The notes under the pieces are model-generated. The model saw nothing but the letters and a program-made list of their open reading frames with translations. It did not search any database and was not told the origin of the DNA. Made by a program: the position numbers and the translations under genes. This document shows positions 43,862 to 52,789 of a DNA stretch of 64,000 nt, piece after piece (position 1 is the first letter of the stretch; each line of letters starts with the position of its first letter). This stretch comes from an uncultured Lachnospiraceae bacterium (GTDB lineage Bacteria > Bacillota > Clostridia > Lachnospirales > Lachnospiraceae). The DNA lies in contig CADAOY010000002.1 of assembly GCA_902789665.1 (NCBI GenBank), forward strand, positions 186,001 through 250,000, given 5' to 3'.

Positions 43862-44923
43862 ATGGCAGAGAAAGTTCTTATGAAGGGTAACGAAGCTTTA
43901 GCTGAAGCTGCTATTCAGTGTGGTTGTAAGCATTATTTCGGTTATCCTATCACACCGCAAACAGAAGTTGCGGCATATATGTCAAAGAGACTTCCAAAAG
44001 AGGGCGGAGTTTTCTTACAGGCAGAATCAGAAATTGCAGCTGTTAACATGGTACTTGGTGCAACATCTGCAGGTGTCAGAGCAATGACATCTTCATCATC
44101 ACCAGGAATCAGCCTTAAGTCAGAAGGCGTTTCATACATCGGTGGTTCAGACCTTCCGGCACTTATTATTAACGTACAGCGTGGCGGCCCTGGTCTTGGT
44201 GGTATCCAGCCTTCACAGTCAGATTACTGGCAGGCAACAAAGGCTTTGGGACATGGTGATTTTCAGTTATTTGTTTTAGCTCCTTCAACTATTCAGGAGA
44301 TGGTAGACTTCGTATCACTTGCATATGAAGTAGGTGAGAAGTACAGAGTTCCTGCAATGATTCTTTCTGATGGTATGTTAGGTCAGATGATGGAGCCTGT
44401 TGAATTCCCAACCAAGAAGGATGGCGGTGCTGAAAAGCCTTGGGCAACAAATGGTCACCAGAATAAGAGAAAGAAAAATATAATCAACTCATTATATATT
44501 CAGCCTGAAGAACTTGAAAACTTAATCAGAGAGCGTTATCAGAGATACGAGCAGATTAAGGCTAACGAGCAGAGAGCAGAAGAGTTCATGATGGAAGATG
44601 CTGAATATGTAGTAGTTGCATTTGGTGCTTCATCAAGAGTCTCCAGATCTGCAGTTATGCAGGCAAGAGCAGAGGGTATTAAGGCCGGTCTTATCAGACC
44701 TATTACATTATGGCCTTTCCCTGAGAAATTCATCAAAAAGAGCATCCCTAATACCAAGAAATATCTCTGCGTAGAGATGAATATGGGACAGATGGTTGAT
44801 GATGTTAAACTGGTTGTAAACGGAGAGAGAGAAGTTGGATTCTTCGGACGTACCGGTGGTGTTATTCCTACACCTGCAGAAGTATTAGACCAGATTCGCA
44901 AGATGGCTGGAAAGGAGAATTAA
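43862..44923 (+). CDS. 2-oxoacid:ferredoxin oxidoreductase alpha subunit (VorB/KorA type)
   Basis: 353 residues. The N-terminal MKGNEALAEAAIQCGCKHY and GYPITPQTEVAAYMSKRL are typical of alpha subunits, with further VQRGGPGLGGIQPSQSDY. Together with the delta, beta and gamma genes it makes a four-subunit enzyme that interconverts branched-chain or other 2-oxoacids and acyl-CoA plus CO2 with ferredoxin. The gene order is delta-alpha-beta-gamma. The exact substrate (2-oxoisovalerate, 2-oxoglutarate or indolepyruvate-type) is not readable. Confidence 0.88.
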   Translation: MAEKVLMKGNEALAEAAIQCGCKHYFGYPITPQTEVAAYMSKRLPKEGGVFLQAESEIAAVNMVLGATSAGVRAMTSSSSPGISLKSEGVSYIGGSDLPALIINVQRGGPGLGGIQPSQSDYWQATKALGHGDFQLFVLAPSTIQEMVDFVSLAYEVGEKYRVPAMILSDGMLGQMMEPVEFPTKKDGGAEKPWATNGHQNKRKKNIINSLYIQPEELENLIRERYQRYEQIKANEQRAEEFMMEDAEYVVVAFGASSRVSRSAVMQARAEGIKAGLIRPITLWPFPEKFIKKSIPNTKKYLCVEMNMGQMVDDVKLVVNGEREVGFFGRTGGVIPTPAEVLDQIRKMAGKEN

Positions 44924-44924
44924 G

Positions 44925-45680
44925 ATGGCAGTAGTATTTGAAAAACCAAAGGCACTTTCTGATGTGCCATTCCATTACTGCCCAGGATGTACACATGGTA
45001 TTGTACATCGTCTGGTAGCAGAGGTTATAGATGAACTTGGAGTAGAGGGACAGACAGTTGGTGTTGCTTCCGTTGGATGCTCCGTATTTGCTTACAATTA
45101 TTTTAACTGTGATATGGTTCAGGCAGCTCATGGTAGAGCTCCGGCTGTTGCAACAGGTCTTAAGAGAGCATTACCTGACAATGTAATCTTTACATATCAG
45201 GGTGATGGCGACCTTGCTGCTATCGGTATGGCTGAAACAGTTCATGCAGCAACAAGAGGCGAGAACATTACAGTTATCTTCATTAACAATGCAATCTATG
45301 GTATGACAGGTGGTCAGATGGCTCCTACATCATTACCGGGACAGGTTACACAGACTTCTCCTTATGGCCGTGATGTTAAATATGCAGGCTACCCAATCAG
45401 AGTTTGCGAACTTCTTTCAACATTATCAGGTACAGCTCTTGCACAGAGAGTTACAGTTGACAGTGTAAAGAATGTTAATATTGCAAAGAAAGCAATTAAG
45501 AAAGGTTTTGAGAACCAGATCAACAAGAGAGGTTACTCAATTATCGAGGTTGTTTCAACATGTCCTACAAACTGGGGCTTATCACCACAGGAAGCTATCA
45601 AGTGGCTTAGAGAGAACATGCTTGAGTATTATCCTTTAGGTGTATATAAAGATGTAACTGCAGAAGGAGGCGATAAATAA
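44925..45680 (+). CDS. 2-oxoacid:ferredoxin oxidoreductase beta subunit (TPP-binding)
   Basis: 251 residues. FHYCPGCTHGIVHRL near the N-terminus carries cluster or active-site cysteines, YQGDGDLAAIGMAE is the thiamine-diphosphate/Mg motif (GDGD), and FINNAIYGMTGGQMAPTS follows it. Starts 1 nt after the alpha gene. Length and motifs match VorA/KorB. Confidence 0.9.
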   Translation: MAVVFEKPKALSDVPFHYCPGCTHGIVHRLVAEVIDELGVEGQTVGVASVGCSVFAYNYFNCDMVQAAHGRAPAVATGLKRALPDNVIFTYQGDGDLAAIGMAETVHAATRGENITVIFINNAIYGMTGGQMAPTSLPGQVTQTSPYGRDVKYAGYPIRVCELLSTLSGTALAQRVTVDSVKNVNIAKKAIKKGFENQINKRGYSIIEVVSTCPTNWGLSPQEAIKWLRENMLEYYPLGVYKDVTAEGGDK

Positions 45681-46216
45681 TGGCTAAGACAATGAACGTA
45701 TTATTAGCTGGTTTTGGTGGCCAGGGTATCCTTTTCGCAGGTAAAACCATCGCCTACTCAGCACTTATGGATGGCAAGGAATTATCATGGCTTCCATCAT
45801 ATGGTCCTGAGATGAGAGGTGGTACATGTAACTGTTCAGTAGTTGTATCGGATGAACCAATCGGTTCTCCACTTGTTACAGCTCCTGATGTACTTGTAGC
45901 AATGAACCTTCCTTCACTGGATAAGTTCGTTAATGCAGTAGTACCTGGTGGTACAATTTTAGTAGACAGCTCAATGATTAATAAGAAAGTTGAGAGAACA
46001 GACGTTAACGTTTATTACGTTGATGCTACAAAGATTGCTGATGAGAATAACATGCATTCATGTGCTATTATCATTCTTATTGGTAAGATGTTTAAAGAAC
46101 TTGGCTTCTGCTCAAAAGAAGCTCTTGATGCAGGTATCAGAAAATGTATTCCTGCTAAAAAGGCCGCTATGTTAGACCTTAACTTAAAGGCTCTTGAAAT
46201 CGGTCAGAATTCATAA
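45680..46216 (+). CDS. 2-oxoacid:ferredoxin oxidoreductase gamma subunit
   Basis: 178 residues of the POR/KOR gamma fold: [20 protein letters not shown] at the N-terminus and [16 protein letters not shown] in the middle are diagnostic. Its ATG overlaps the beta stop (TAATG), giving translational coupling. A 12-bp hairpin terminator follows. Confidence 0.92.
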   Translation: MAKTMNVLLAGFGGQGILFAGKTIAYSALMDGKELSWLPSYGPEMRGGTCNCSVVVSDEPIGSPLVTAPDVLVAMNLPSLDKFVNAVVPGGTILVDSSMINKKVERTDVNVYYVDATKIADENNMHSCAIIILIGKMFKELGFCSKEALDAGIRKCIPAKKAAMLDLNLKALEIGQNS

Positions 46217-46231
46217 TTAAAACAACTTTCG

Positions 46232-46265
46232 CAGGTTAGGACCATGGGTTCTAACCTGTGTTTGT
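46232..46265 (+). terminator. Rho-independent terminator
   Basis: CAGGTTAGGACC (46232-46243), loop ATG, GGTTCTAACCTG (46247-46258): 12 pairs with one G-U, then TGTTTGTT. It separates the oxidoreductase from the regulator gene. Confidence 0.8.
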
Positions 46266-46310
46266 TACTTTGATATTGTGTAAGGGGCACAAAATAACGG
46301 GGTAAAGAAT

Positions 46311-46859
46311 ATGAATGAAATTAAAGAAATTGCAATGAGAATTAAAGAACTTAGGGAAGTCTGCGATTATACCGTGGATCAGATTTCTGCCAGACTTGGC
46401 ATTCCTAAGGAAGTTTATGAAGGATACGAAGCAACCGGTGATGACATTCCAATCAATGTGATTTACCAGCTTGCTAAAATATATAATGTGGATCTCTCGG
46501 ATATTTTAACGGGAGTTTCAGCCAAATTAAACACCTATCAAGTGGTGAGAAAGGGAGAGGGCCAGGCTGCAGACAGATACCCGGGCTATGCTTTTAAGGA
46601 CTTAGCATATAATTACGCCAATCAGATTATGCAGCCGTTTATCGTCACCCTTGATCCTTCCGATGAACCGGCAGACTTGGTGTGCCACAGAGGAGAGGAA
46701 TTCAACTTGTGCTTAAAAGGAAAAGTCATAGTTACTTTTGCTGACCAGGAGATTTTGCTTGAAGCAGGAGATTCAATCTACTTCAATCCTAATTATCCTC
46801 ATGGTCAGAAATGCGGTGGTGATGAACCAGGCGTATTCTTAACTGTGATTGCAGAATAA
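46311..46859 (+). CDS. XRE-family regulator with cupin domain
   Basis: 182 residues. An N-terminal helix-turn-helix (about residues 5-62; MRIKELREVCDYTVDQISAR, IPINVIYQLAKIYNV) is joined to a C-terminal cupin (about 105-180; HRGEEFNLCLKGKVIVTF, ILLEAGDSIYFNPNYPHG). Such proteins usually sense a small metabolite. It lies between the oxidoreductase and the acyl-CoA synthetase and is the natural regulator candidate for both. The synthetase begins 22 nt downstream. Confidence 0.87.
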   Translation: MNEIKEIAMRIKELREVCDYTVDQISARLGIPKEVYEGYEATGDDIPINVIYQLAKIYNVDLSDILTGVSAKLNTYQVVRKGEGQAADRYPGYAFKDLAYNYANQIMQPFIVTLDPSDEPADLVCHRGEEFNLCLKGKVIVTFADQEILLEAGDSIYFNPNYPHGQKCGGDEPGVFLTVIAE

Positions 46860-46881
46860 TTTACAGATGGTGGTTGAAAAA

Positions 46882-48558
46882 ATGTTAGAGAAATATTTAC
46901 CTAGAATTGATTTTGATTCTTACGAGGATTTTAAGAAGAATTACAAAGTTAACTGTCCGGATGATTTTAACTTTGCCTATGATATCGTTGATGGATGGGC
47001 TAAGGCAGAACCGGAGAAAAAAGCACTTGTATGGTGCGATGATTTTGGCAACGAAAGAACTTTTACTTTTACAGACATTAGCAAAATGTCCAACCAGGCT
47101 GCGAACATGTTCAAGGCAATGGGACTTAAGAAAGGTTCAGTTTGTATGCTCATCTTAAGAAGAAGATGGGAATACTGGATTTGTGCAGTAGGTCTTATGA
47201 AGATTGGTGCAATCATTGTGCCTGGTACTCTTCAGCTTACTAAAAAAGATATTGCATACAGAGCTAACGCAGCTCATATCGAAGCATTTGTTTGCGTTGA
47301 TGATGATTATGTTATTGAGCAGATGGAACTTGCACTTCCTGAGGCTCCATGTATTAAGAATGTTCTTGGAGTTAACCTTCAAAGAGAAGGCTGGCTTAAT
47401 TTTGATGAGGAATTATCAAAGTATTCTGATGAATTTGAAAGACCAACAGGCGATGAAGCTACAAAGAGTACCGATATAATGCAGATTTATTTTACATCAG
47501 GTACAACAGGTATGCCTAAGATGGTTTGCCACAATTATCTTCATCCTCTTGGACATATTGTTACAGCCAAATACTGGCAGAGAGTTCAGGAGAATAAGCT
47601 TCACATGAGCGTTTCTGATTCCGGCTGGGCTAAGTTTGGCTGGGGTAAGATTTACGGTCAGTGGATATGCGGGGCGGTGATTTTTGCATATGATATGGTT
47701 GGTAAATTCCATGGTGACAAGTTATTAAATGTTATTGAGAAATATAAATTAACTACATTCTGCGCACCACCTACCATGTACAGATTTATGCTTCAGGAAG
47801 ATGTTGCCAAATATGATTTATCAAGCGTTCAGCACTGGGCAACTGCCGGTGAACCGCTTAACCCTGAAGTATTTAATAAATGGCAGGAATTCACTGGCAA
47901 AAAAATCGCCACAGGTTTTGGTCAGACAGAAGGAACAGTTCTTATTGCGAACTTCCCATGGTTTGAGGCTAAGCCGGGTACTCTCGGTAAACCGTCACCA
48001 ATTTATGACATCAAACTTATGATTGATGGCAAGGAATGTGTCAGCGGTGATGAGGGTGAAATCTGTATCTGCGGCGTAGATAAGAATCCTCCTGTAGGTT
48101 TATTTGTTGGTTATTACAAAGATAAAGAGAAGACAGAAGAAGCTCTTGGCAGCGGTATTTATAATCTTAAGGACGTTGCCTGGAGAGATAATGATGGATA
48201 TTACTGGTTCGTTGGCAGACATGATGATGTTATTAAGTGTTCAGGTTACAGAATCGGACCTTTCGAGGTTGAGAGTGCACTTATTGAGCATCCTGCAGTA
48301 GTTGAATGTGCCATTACTGCGGCGCCTGATCCAATCAGAGGACAGGTTGTTAAGGCAACAGTTGTTCTTGCCAAAGGTTATGAGCCAAGTGAAGCACTTA
48401 TTAAGGAACTTCAGAATCACGTTAAGCATGCAACAGCGCCTTACAAGTATCCAAGAATCGTTGAATTCGTTGACGAACTTCCTAAGACTCTTGGTGGTAA
48501 GATTAAGAGAGCTGAAATCAGAAAAGCTGATGCCGACGCGGCAGGTGATAATAAATAA
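46882..48558 (+). CDS. AMP-forming acyl-CoA synthetase
   Basis: 558 residues of the ANL superfamily. The P-loop YFTSGTTGMPKMV is at about residue 200, TGFGQTEGTVL follows, then GRHDDVIKCSGYRIGPFEVE (hinge) and GGKIKRAEIR with the catalytic Lys. It converts an acid, ATP and CoA to acyl-CoA. ATG at 46882 is preferred; 46867 and a TTG at 46849 are alternatives without better ribosome-binding sites. The neighbours (2-oxoacid oxidoreductase, cupin regulator) suggest a branched-chain or aromatic acid as substrate. Confidence 0.88.
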   Translation: MLEKYLPRIDFDSYEDFKKNYKVNCPDDFNFAYDIVDGWAKAEPEKKALVWCDDFGNERTFTFTDISKMSNQAANMFKAMGLKKGSVCMLILRRRWEYWICAVGLMKIGAIIVPGTLQLTKKDIAYRANAAHIEAFVCVDDDYVIEQMELALPEAPCIKNVLGVNLQREGWLNFDEELSKYSDEFERPTGDEATKSTDIMQIYFTSGTTGMPKMVCHNYLHPLGHIVTAKYWQRVQENKLHMSVSDSGWAKFGWGKIYGQWICGAVIFAYDMVGKFHGDKLLNVIEKYKLTTFCAPPTMYRFMLQEDVAKYDLSSVQHWATAGEPLNPEVFNKWQEFTGKKIATGFGQTEGTVLIANFPWFEAKPGTLGKPSPIYDIKLMIDGKECVSGDEGEICICGVDKNPPVGLFVGYYKDKEKTEEALGSGIYNLKDVAWRDNDGYYWFVGRHDDVIKCSGYRIGPFEVESALIEHPAVVECAITAAPDPIRGQVVKATVVLAKGYEPSEALIKELQNHVKHATAPYKYPRIVEFVDELPKTLGGKIKRAEIRKADADAAGDNK

Positions 48559-48588
48559 TCATAACTTTATGTTATTAAGGAGTTACAT

Positions 48589-49773
48589 ATGACAAAAGCA
48601 GATAACAAGATGTCCAAGAAAGAGAAGCGCGAGGCAGAAGCTAAAAAGGATAAAAACAAAAGCAAAATTGTTACAGCAGTTGTAGTTCTTATTATACTTG
48701 CTGTTGTTGGTCTTGCAGGTTTTCTCATTGCGAAGAAGGCGCTCTTTACCGTAAAATCAATTAGCGATTACAGTGCCGGTTTAACAGATGAAGGTTACAT
48801 TGAAGGAGTTAAGGCTCTTGATTATGTTACACTTCCTGACCTTGATAATCTGAGTGTTAATTATTCTGATTTAGCTCCAACTGATGAAGAGGTTCAGAGT
48901 CATATCGATTCTCTTTTAACTGCTTATCCTGTATATAATCAGGAAGCAGGTACAAAGGTTAAAATGGGCGACAGAGTAAATGTTGACTACACAGGTTACA
49001 TGGATGGCGAGGCATTCAGCGGTGGCAGCACCGGTGGAATGGGAGAAGAGATTCTTCTTGGTCAGCAGGGTTATATCGATGATTTTGAAGAACAGATTTC
49101 AAAACATACCGTTGGCGAGAATTTTGACATAGAGGTTACATTCCCTGATGATTATGGTGCAACTGATCTTGCGGGAAAAGATGCAACTTTCAATATTACA
49201 ATTAATGGTGTATATGAGAAGTCAGAATTTAATGATGAGTTTGTAGAGACAAATCTTTCAGACAAGGCATTAACTGCTGATGCATATATTAAAAAATATA
49301 TTGAGGATCAGTATGAAATGGCACTTGAAAAATACGTGCAGGATTATGTGAAGAATAATGCTGTTGTTAATTCATATCCTGAGAATTACGTTAAGATTCT
49401 CATGGGAATTACCAAAGCAACAGATGAAGGTAATTATGTGGCAGCCAATAATTATAATCAGTCATCTTATGGTGTTGATATGTATTCATCTTTCAATGAA
49501 TATACAGGCATGGATGACAAGGAATATATGGCAAACTTAAGAGTTCAGGCTGAGGGTATGGCTGATAATGCTCTTTTGATTCAGGCTGTTATGGAAGAAA
49601 AAGGACTCAGCGTTTCAACTGCTGATGTTAATGAACTTATTGAGAGTTATGGTGTTGATTCCACATACTATAATACTTTGGTTAATACCTATGGTAAGGG
49701 ATATCTGTATCAGTCAGCAATGTCATATACAGTTACCAATTATCTTAAGGAGAATATTACAGTAGTTAAGTAA
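48589..49773 (+). CDS. Membrane-anchored trigger-factor-like peptidyl-prolyl isomerase
   Basis: 394 residues. A basic N-terminus and a helix (about 25-47) anchor the protein. An FKBP-type domain (about 125-205; MGDRVNVDYTGYMDGEAFSGG, FPDDYGATDLAGKDATF) and a helical C-terminal region like the trigger factor chaperone arms (about 215-394) follow. The ribosome-binding N-domain of true trigger factor is replaced by the membrane anchor, so it probably folds secreted proteins outside the membrane, like PrsA. AAGGAG precedes ATG. Confidence 0.85.
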   Translation: MTKADNKMSKKEKREAEAKKDKNKSKIVTAVVVLIILAVVGLAGFLIAKKALFTVKSISDYSAGLTDEGYIEGVKALDYVTLPDLDNLSVNYSDLAPTDEEVQSHIDSLLTAYPVYNQEAGTKVKMGDRVNVDYTGYMDGEAFSGGSTGGMGEEILLGQQGYIDDFEEQISKHTVGENFDIEVTFPDDYGATDLAGKDATFNITINGVYEKSEFNDEFVETNLSDKALTADAYIKKYIEDQYEMALEKYVQDYVKNNAVVNSYPENYVKILMGITKATDEGNYVAANNYNQSSYGVDMYSSFNEYTGMDDKEYMANLRVQAEGMADNALLIQAVMEEKGLSVSTADVNELIESYGVDSTYYNTLVNTYGKGYLYQSAMSYTVTNYLKENITVVK

Positions 49774-49784
49774 GGGGGGAGACT

Positions 49785-50384
49785 ATGGATAATAATGTTA
49801 ATCAGGGCGGACAGGCAGCGCCTCAGGGTGTAGCGCCACAGAGTGCTCAGGCACCACAGCAGGCAGCTATGCAGCATGCCACACCACAGGCTAATTCACA
49901 GATGCAGCCGATGTTTAATACGGCAGGTAATGCTCCAGTCGGTAATGCGCCGGCATCTGCTAAAAAGAAGAAAGAGATTACAAACGAGAAACTCTATAAG
50001 GCAATTATTGTTAATAGAATATTGACTCTCTTCACTATCTTTTTAATGGTAATCTTTATTGTGATTGCAGGTGTAATATTCTACAGAGTAAATGTGCTTA
50101 TTAATGAGATACAGCCAATAATTGATCTTATTGAGACAATAGACTTGGACGGCATTAATAAAGTCCTTGTTGAACTTGAAGATATCTTCGGTGAGGTTGA
50201 CTGGGAGAAGACAGCGGATGCTCTTAATAAGTTTGATGTGGATGCTGTTAACGATATGGTTTCAGCCTTTGATATTGATAAACTTAATACGGCGATAGAT
50301 AATATTAATTCGGCTTATAAGACCATGGAAGATATATCTGCTAAGCTGCAACCGGTATTGAATTTCTTCGGCGGCGGACGGTAA
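49785..50384 (+). CDS. Gln/Ala/Pro-rich single-pass membrane protein
   Basis: 199 residues: a disordered N-terminus rich in Q, A and P (about 1-60), a lysine cluster (KKKKEITNEK), a helix (about 84-107) and a helical extracellular part with three phased amphipathic segments. No enzyme motif. It starts 11 nt after the isomerase and is probably co-transcribed with it. The function is unknown. Confidence 0.62.
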   Translation: MDNNVNQGGQAAPQGVAPQSAQAPQQAAMQHATPQANSQMQPMFNTAGNAPVGNAPASAKKKKEITNEKLYKAIIVNRILTLFTIFLMVIFIVIAGVIFYRVNVLINEIQPIIDLIETIDLDGINKVLVELEDIFGEVDWEKTADALNKFDVDAVNDMVSAFDIDKLNTAIDNINSAYKTMEDISAKLQPVLNFFGGGR

Positions 50385-50392
50385 GTAAATCA

Positions 50393-50421
50393 TTGCGAAT
50401 TAAATATAAAAAGAATATAAT
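50393..50421 (+). promoter_or_regulatory. Promoter of mscL
   Basis: -35 TTGCGA (50393-50398), 17-nt spacer, -10 TATAAT (50416-50421), 33 nt before the mscL start. Confidence 0.7.
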
Positions 50422-50453
50422 TATTATATCTAGTGAAATGGAGGGACACTTAC

Positions 50454-50927
50454 ATGGGTTTATTAAAAGAGTTTAAAGAATTTGCATTAAAAGGTAACGT
50501 AATGGATATGGCAATCGGTGTTATCATCGGTGGTGCTTTCTCAGCTATTGTTACTTCACTTACAGATAGTTTTATTAATCCACTTATTAACAGTATCGGT
50601 GGAGCAGAAGTAGCTGGTGCAATTAAGCTTCCTTGGGTTGATTACACAGGTCTTGATTCAGAAGCAGCACTTGCTCTCTCAATCAACTATGGTGCTTTCA
50701 TTACAGCAATTATCAATTTCTTAATCATTGCAGTTATTCTTTTCGCTATGCTTAAGGCAATCAATGCAGCAAGCAAGGCAGCAGAGAATGCAGCTAAGAA
50801 GATTAAAAAGACCAAAGAAGAGGAAGCAGCTCCAACAACCAAGATTTGCCCTTACTGCAAGAGCGAAATCAATATCGAAGCTACAAAGTGTCCTCACTGT
50901 ACATCAGACCAGCCTAAAGAGGCGTAA
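50454..50927 (+). CDS. mscL: Large-conductance mechanosensitive channel with C-terminal zinc ribbon
   Basis: 157 residues. The MscL core (about 1-115) has the N-terminal amphipathic helix LLKEFKEFALKGNVMDMAIG, TM1 (VIIGGAFSAIVTSL) and TM2 (ITAIINFLIIAVILFAML). After the usual cytoplasmic helix comes a CPYC-(11 residues)-CPHC zinc ribbon (about 130-150). It opens under membrane tension and releases solutes in osmotic downshock. ATG at 50454 has GGAGGGA at 8 nt; a GTG at 50433 is less likely. A strong terminator follows. Confidence 0.93.
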   Translation: MGLLKEFKEFALKGNVMDMAIGVIIGGAFSAIVTSLTDSFINPLINSIGGAEVAGAIKLPWVDYTGLDSEAALALSINYGAFITAIINFLIIAVILFAMLKAINAASKAAENAAKKIKKTKEEEAAPTTKICPYCKSEINIEATKCPHCTSDQPKEA

Positions 50928-50956
50928 GTTAATAATATAATTTAGAATATTAATAA

Positions 50957-50985
50957 AGCTGCATTATTATTAATGCAGCTTTTTT
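50957..50985 (+). terminator. Rho-independent terminator
   Basis: AGCTGCATTA (50957-50966), TTAT, TAATGCAGCT (50971-50980), then TTTTT. It ends mscL only 12 nt before the next start codon. Confidence 0.92.
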
Positions 50986-50997
50986 ACAGAAAGAAAT

Positions 50998-52536
50998 ATG
51001 GATAATAAAAAAGAAAAGGACAACATTAAATTATTTAATAAGATCATTGTTTACTTAAGTATATGTCTCAGCTCATTTACTGCACTTCTTTTGTGCAGTA
51101 AGTGTTCTTTTTTGTATCCTTTTAATGACTGGTTTGATGCCAATACCATGTTTAATACAGCCAAGTCTATGCTCCATGGAAAAGTATTATATGTAGATTT
51201 GATAGACCATCGAGGATTCTATTCATATGTTCTTTTTGCAGGCTCTTATATACTGGCTCACAAATCTTTCCTGGGATTGTTTATTTTTGAGTGCATTTCA
51301 TTTTTTGTATTTCTTTTTGTTATTCATAAATGTATTAAATTATATACTGACAGGGATTGTTATTTCATCTACCCACTCATATCTTTTGTACTTGTAAGTG
51401 CAACCGGTTTTGTGCAGGGTGGAAGCAGTGAAGAATTTGCTTTGCCTTTTATTGCATATTCTATTTACCTAACCTTAAAACTTATAAAAAACAGAAGTCT
51501 TAGTTTAATGGAAGTACTATTGGCAGGTATCAGTTCAGGGATTTTGTTCTGGACTAAATTTAATCTGTGCGCTTCCTTTGTGGTATGGGTAATTGCAGTT
51601 ATTGCCACCTGTTTAAAAGAAAAGGAAATTAAGAAATTATTATCAGATGCTTTAATATATGCGGCTGGATGTATTGCATCTTCAATGCCGTGTCTGATTT
51701 ATTTTATAGACCATTCATCTTTATATGAGTCACTGGATAAATATATTATTTCCAATGTTTTTGCATATAATAATGAAGTGCCGGCGTCAATTGCGGAAAG
51801 AATTGGTTCTATATTCACAGTAATGGGAGATTACTATTTGCATAAAGGAAATCTAATTCTGAGTTTTCTTTTGATTGCAGGTATTGTTTGTTTTATGCTG
51901 ATGCCTAAAAAGAAAGTATCTGCTGTAGAGAAAATATTAAGCGTTGTCTTTTTTGTAATGATTAATCTTGCAGTTTTTATAAGCGGACATGCTCATAACT
52001 ATTATGGTTTTGTTTCTTCGGCTTGTGTCTTATTTGCCGCAATTGCTGTGAGTGTTCTTTTTGAAAAGATATGGAATAAAAATGTCAAAGTAGTGCCTGC
52101 CTTGTTGTGTATTATATCTCTCGTTATCGGTATTATTCTAGCAATACTTATTAGTGATAATATTGGTATGATAAAGATAAAAAGGATGGACATACCACAG
52201 TATAAGTATGCTGAAATTATTGAAGATTACGAAGATAAATCATTGATGAATTATAAGATTCTTGACGCGGGAGTTGATACAATTCTTGGAACTGATCCGG
52301 CAATAAAAGAGTACTGTGTTACAAACTTAAATTATGTGGATATAGTACTTAAGCAGGTGGATTATATAGAGCAGGGGAAGACTAATTTTGTCATAGCATG
52401 GTATGAACTTCCGGCAAGTGAGGAAGAGATAATTGATGCGTTCCCGGAAGTTGCTGAGAATTATGAATTATTATCTGCAGATGTTTATTATATGGAAGGT
52501 GCTTATAGGACATTTTCACTGTGGATTAGAAAATAA
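50998..52536 (+). CDS. GT39/ArnT-like polytopic glycosyltransferase
   Basis: 512 residues with about 10-12 helices. The first outside loop reads WFDANTMFNTAKSMLHG then DLIDHRGFYSY, the Asp-rich pattern of GT-C enzymes that use polyprenyl-phosphate sugars. A soluble C-terminal part (about 410-512) lies outside. It sits between mscL and tRNA-Gln with no neighbours in an operon. The transferred sugar and target are unknown. Confidence 0.72.
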   Translation: MDNKKEKDNIKLFNKIIVYLSICLSSFTALLLCSKCSFLYPFNDWFDANTMFNTAKSMLHGKVLYVDLIDHRGFYSYVLFAGSYILAHKSFLGLFIFECISFFVFLFVIHKCIKLYTDRDCYFIYPLISFVLVSATGFVQGGSSEEFALPFIAYSIYLTLKLIKNRSLSLMEVLLAGISSGILFWTKFNLCASFVVWVIAVIATCLKEKEIKKLLSDALIYAAGCIASSMPCLIYFIDHSSLYESLDKYIISNVFAYNNEVPASIAERIGSIFTVMGDYYLHKGNLILSFLLIAGIVCFMLMPKKKVSAVEKILSVVFFVMINLAVFISGHAHNYYGFVSSACVLFAAIAVSVLFEKIWNKNVKVVPALLCIISLVIGIILAILISDNIGMIKIKRMDIPQYKYAEIIEDYEDKSLMNYKILDAGVDTILGTDPAIKEYCVTNLNYVDIVLKQVDYIEQGKTNFVIAWYELPASEEEIIDAFPEVAENYELLSADVYYMEGAYRTFSLWIRK

Positions 52537-52557
52537 AAAAGAGAAATAAAAAAGTTC

Positions 52558-52586
52558 TTGCATTTATTATTACTTTTATGTATAAT
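52558..52586 (+). promoter_or_regulatory. Promoter of tRNA-Gln
   Basis: -35 TTGCAT (52558-52563), 17-nt spacer, -10 TATAAT (52581-52586), 22 nt before the tRNA 5' end. Confidence 0.8.
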
Positions 52587-52608
52587 ATCAAAGTGCGTGA
52601 ACAAATAT

Positions 52609-52680
52609 AGCGCCATCGCCAAACGGTAAGGCAACGGACTCTGACTCCGTCATCTCAAGGTTCGAATCCTTGTGGCGCTG
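52609..52680 (+). tRNA. tRNA-Gln (anticodon CTG)
   Basis: 72 nt. The acceptor stem pairs AGCGCCA with TGGCGCT, the D arm pairs GCC with GGC, the anticodon stem ACGGA/TCCGT encloses the loop CTCTGAC with anticodon CTG (reads CAG, Gln), and the T arm contains GGTTCGAATCC. CCA is not encoded. A hairpin terminator follows. Confidence 0.96.
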
Positions 52681-52690
52681 CTAATTAAAA

Positions 52691-52720
52691 AGAACTTCAT
52701 TTACTGAAGTTCTTTTTTTT
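52691..52720 (+). terminator. Rho-independent terminator of tRNA-Gln
   Basis: AGAACTTCA (52691-52699), loop TTTAC, TGAAGTTCT (52705-52713), followed by a run of T up to 52720. Confidence 0.9.
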
Positions 52721-52789
52721 GTGCGAAGATAGGGAACCCTACTCGATTATATTGGTAAAATCATATTCGACCTGATGTGGCGCGCTAGT

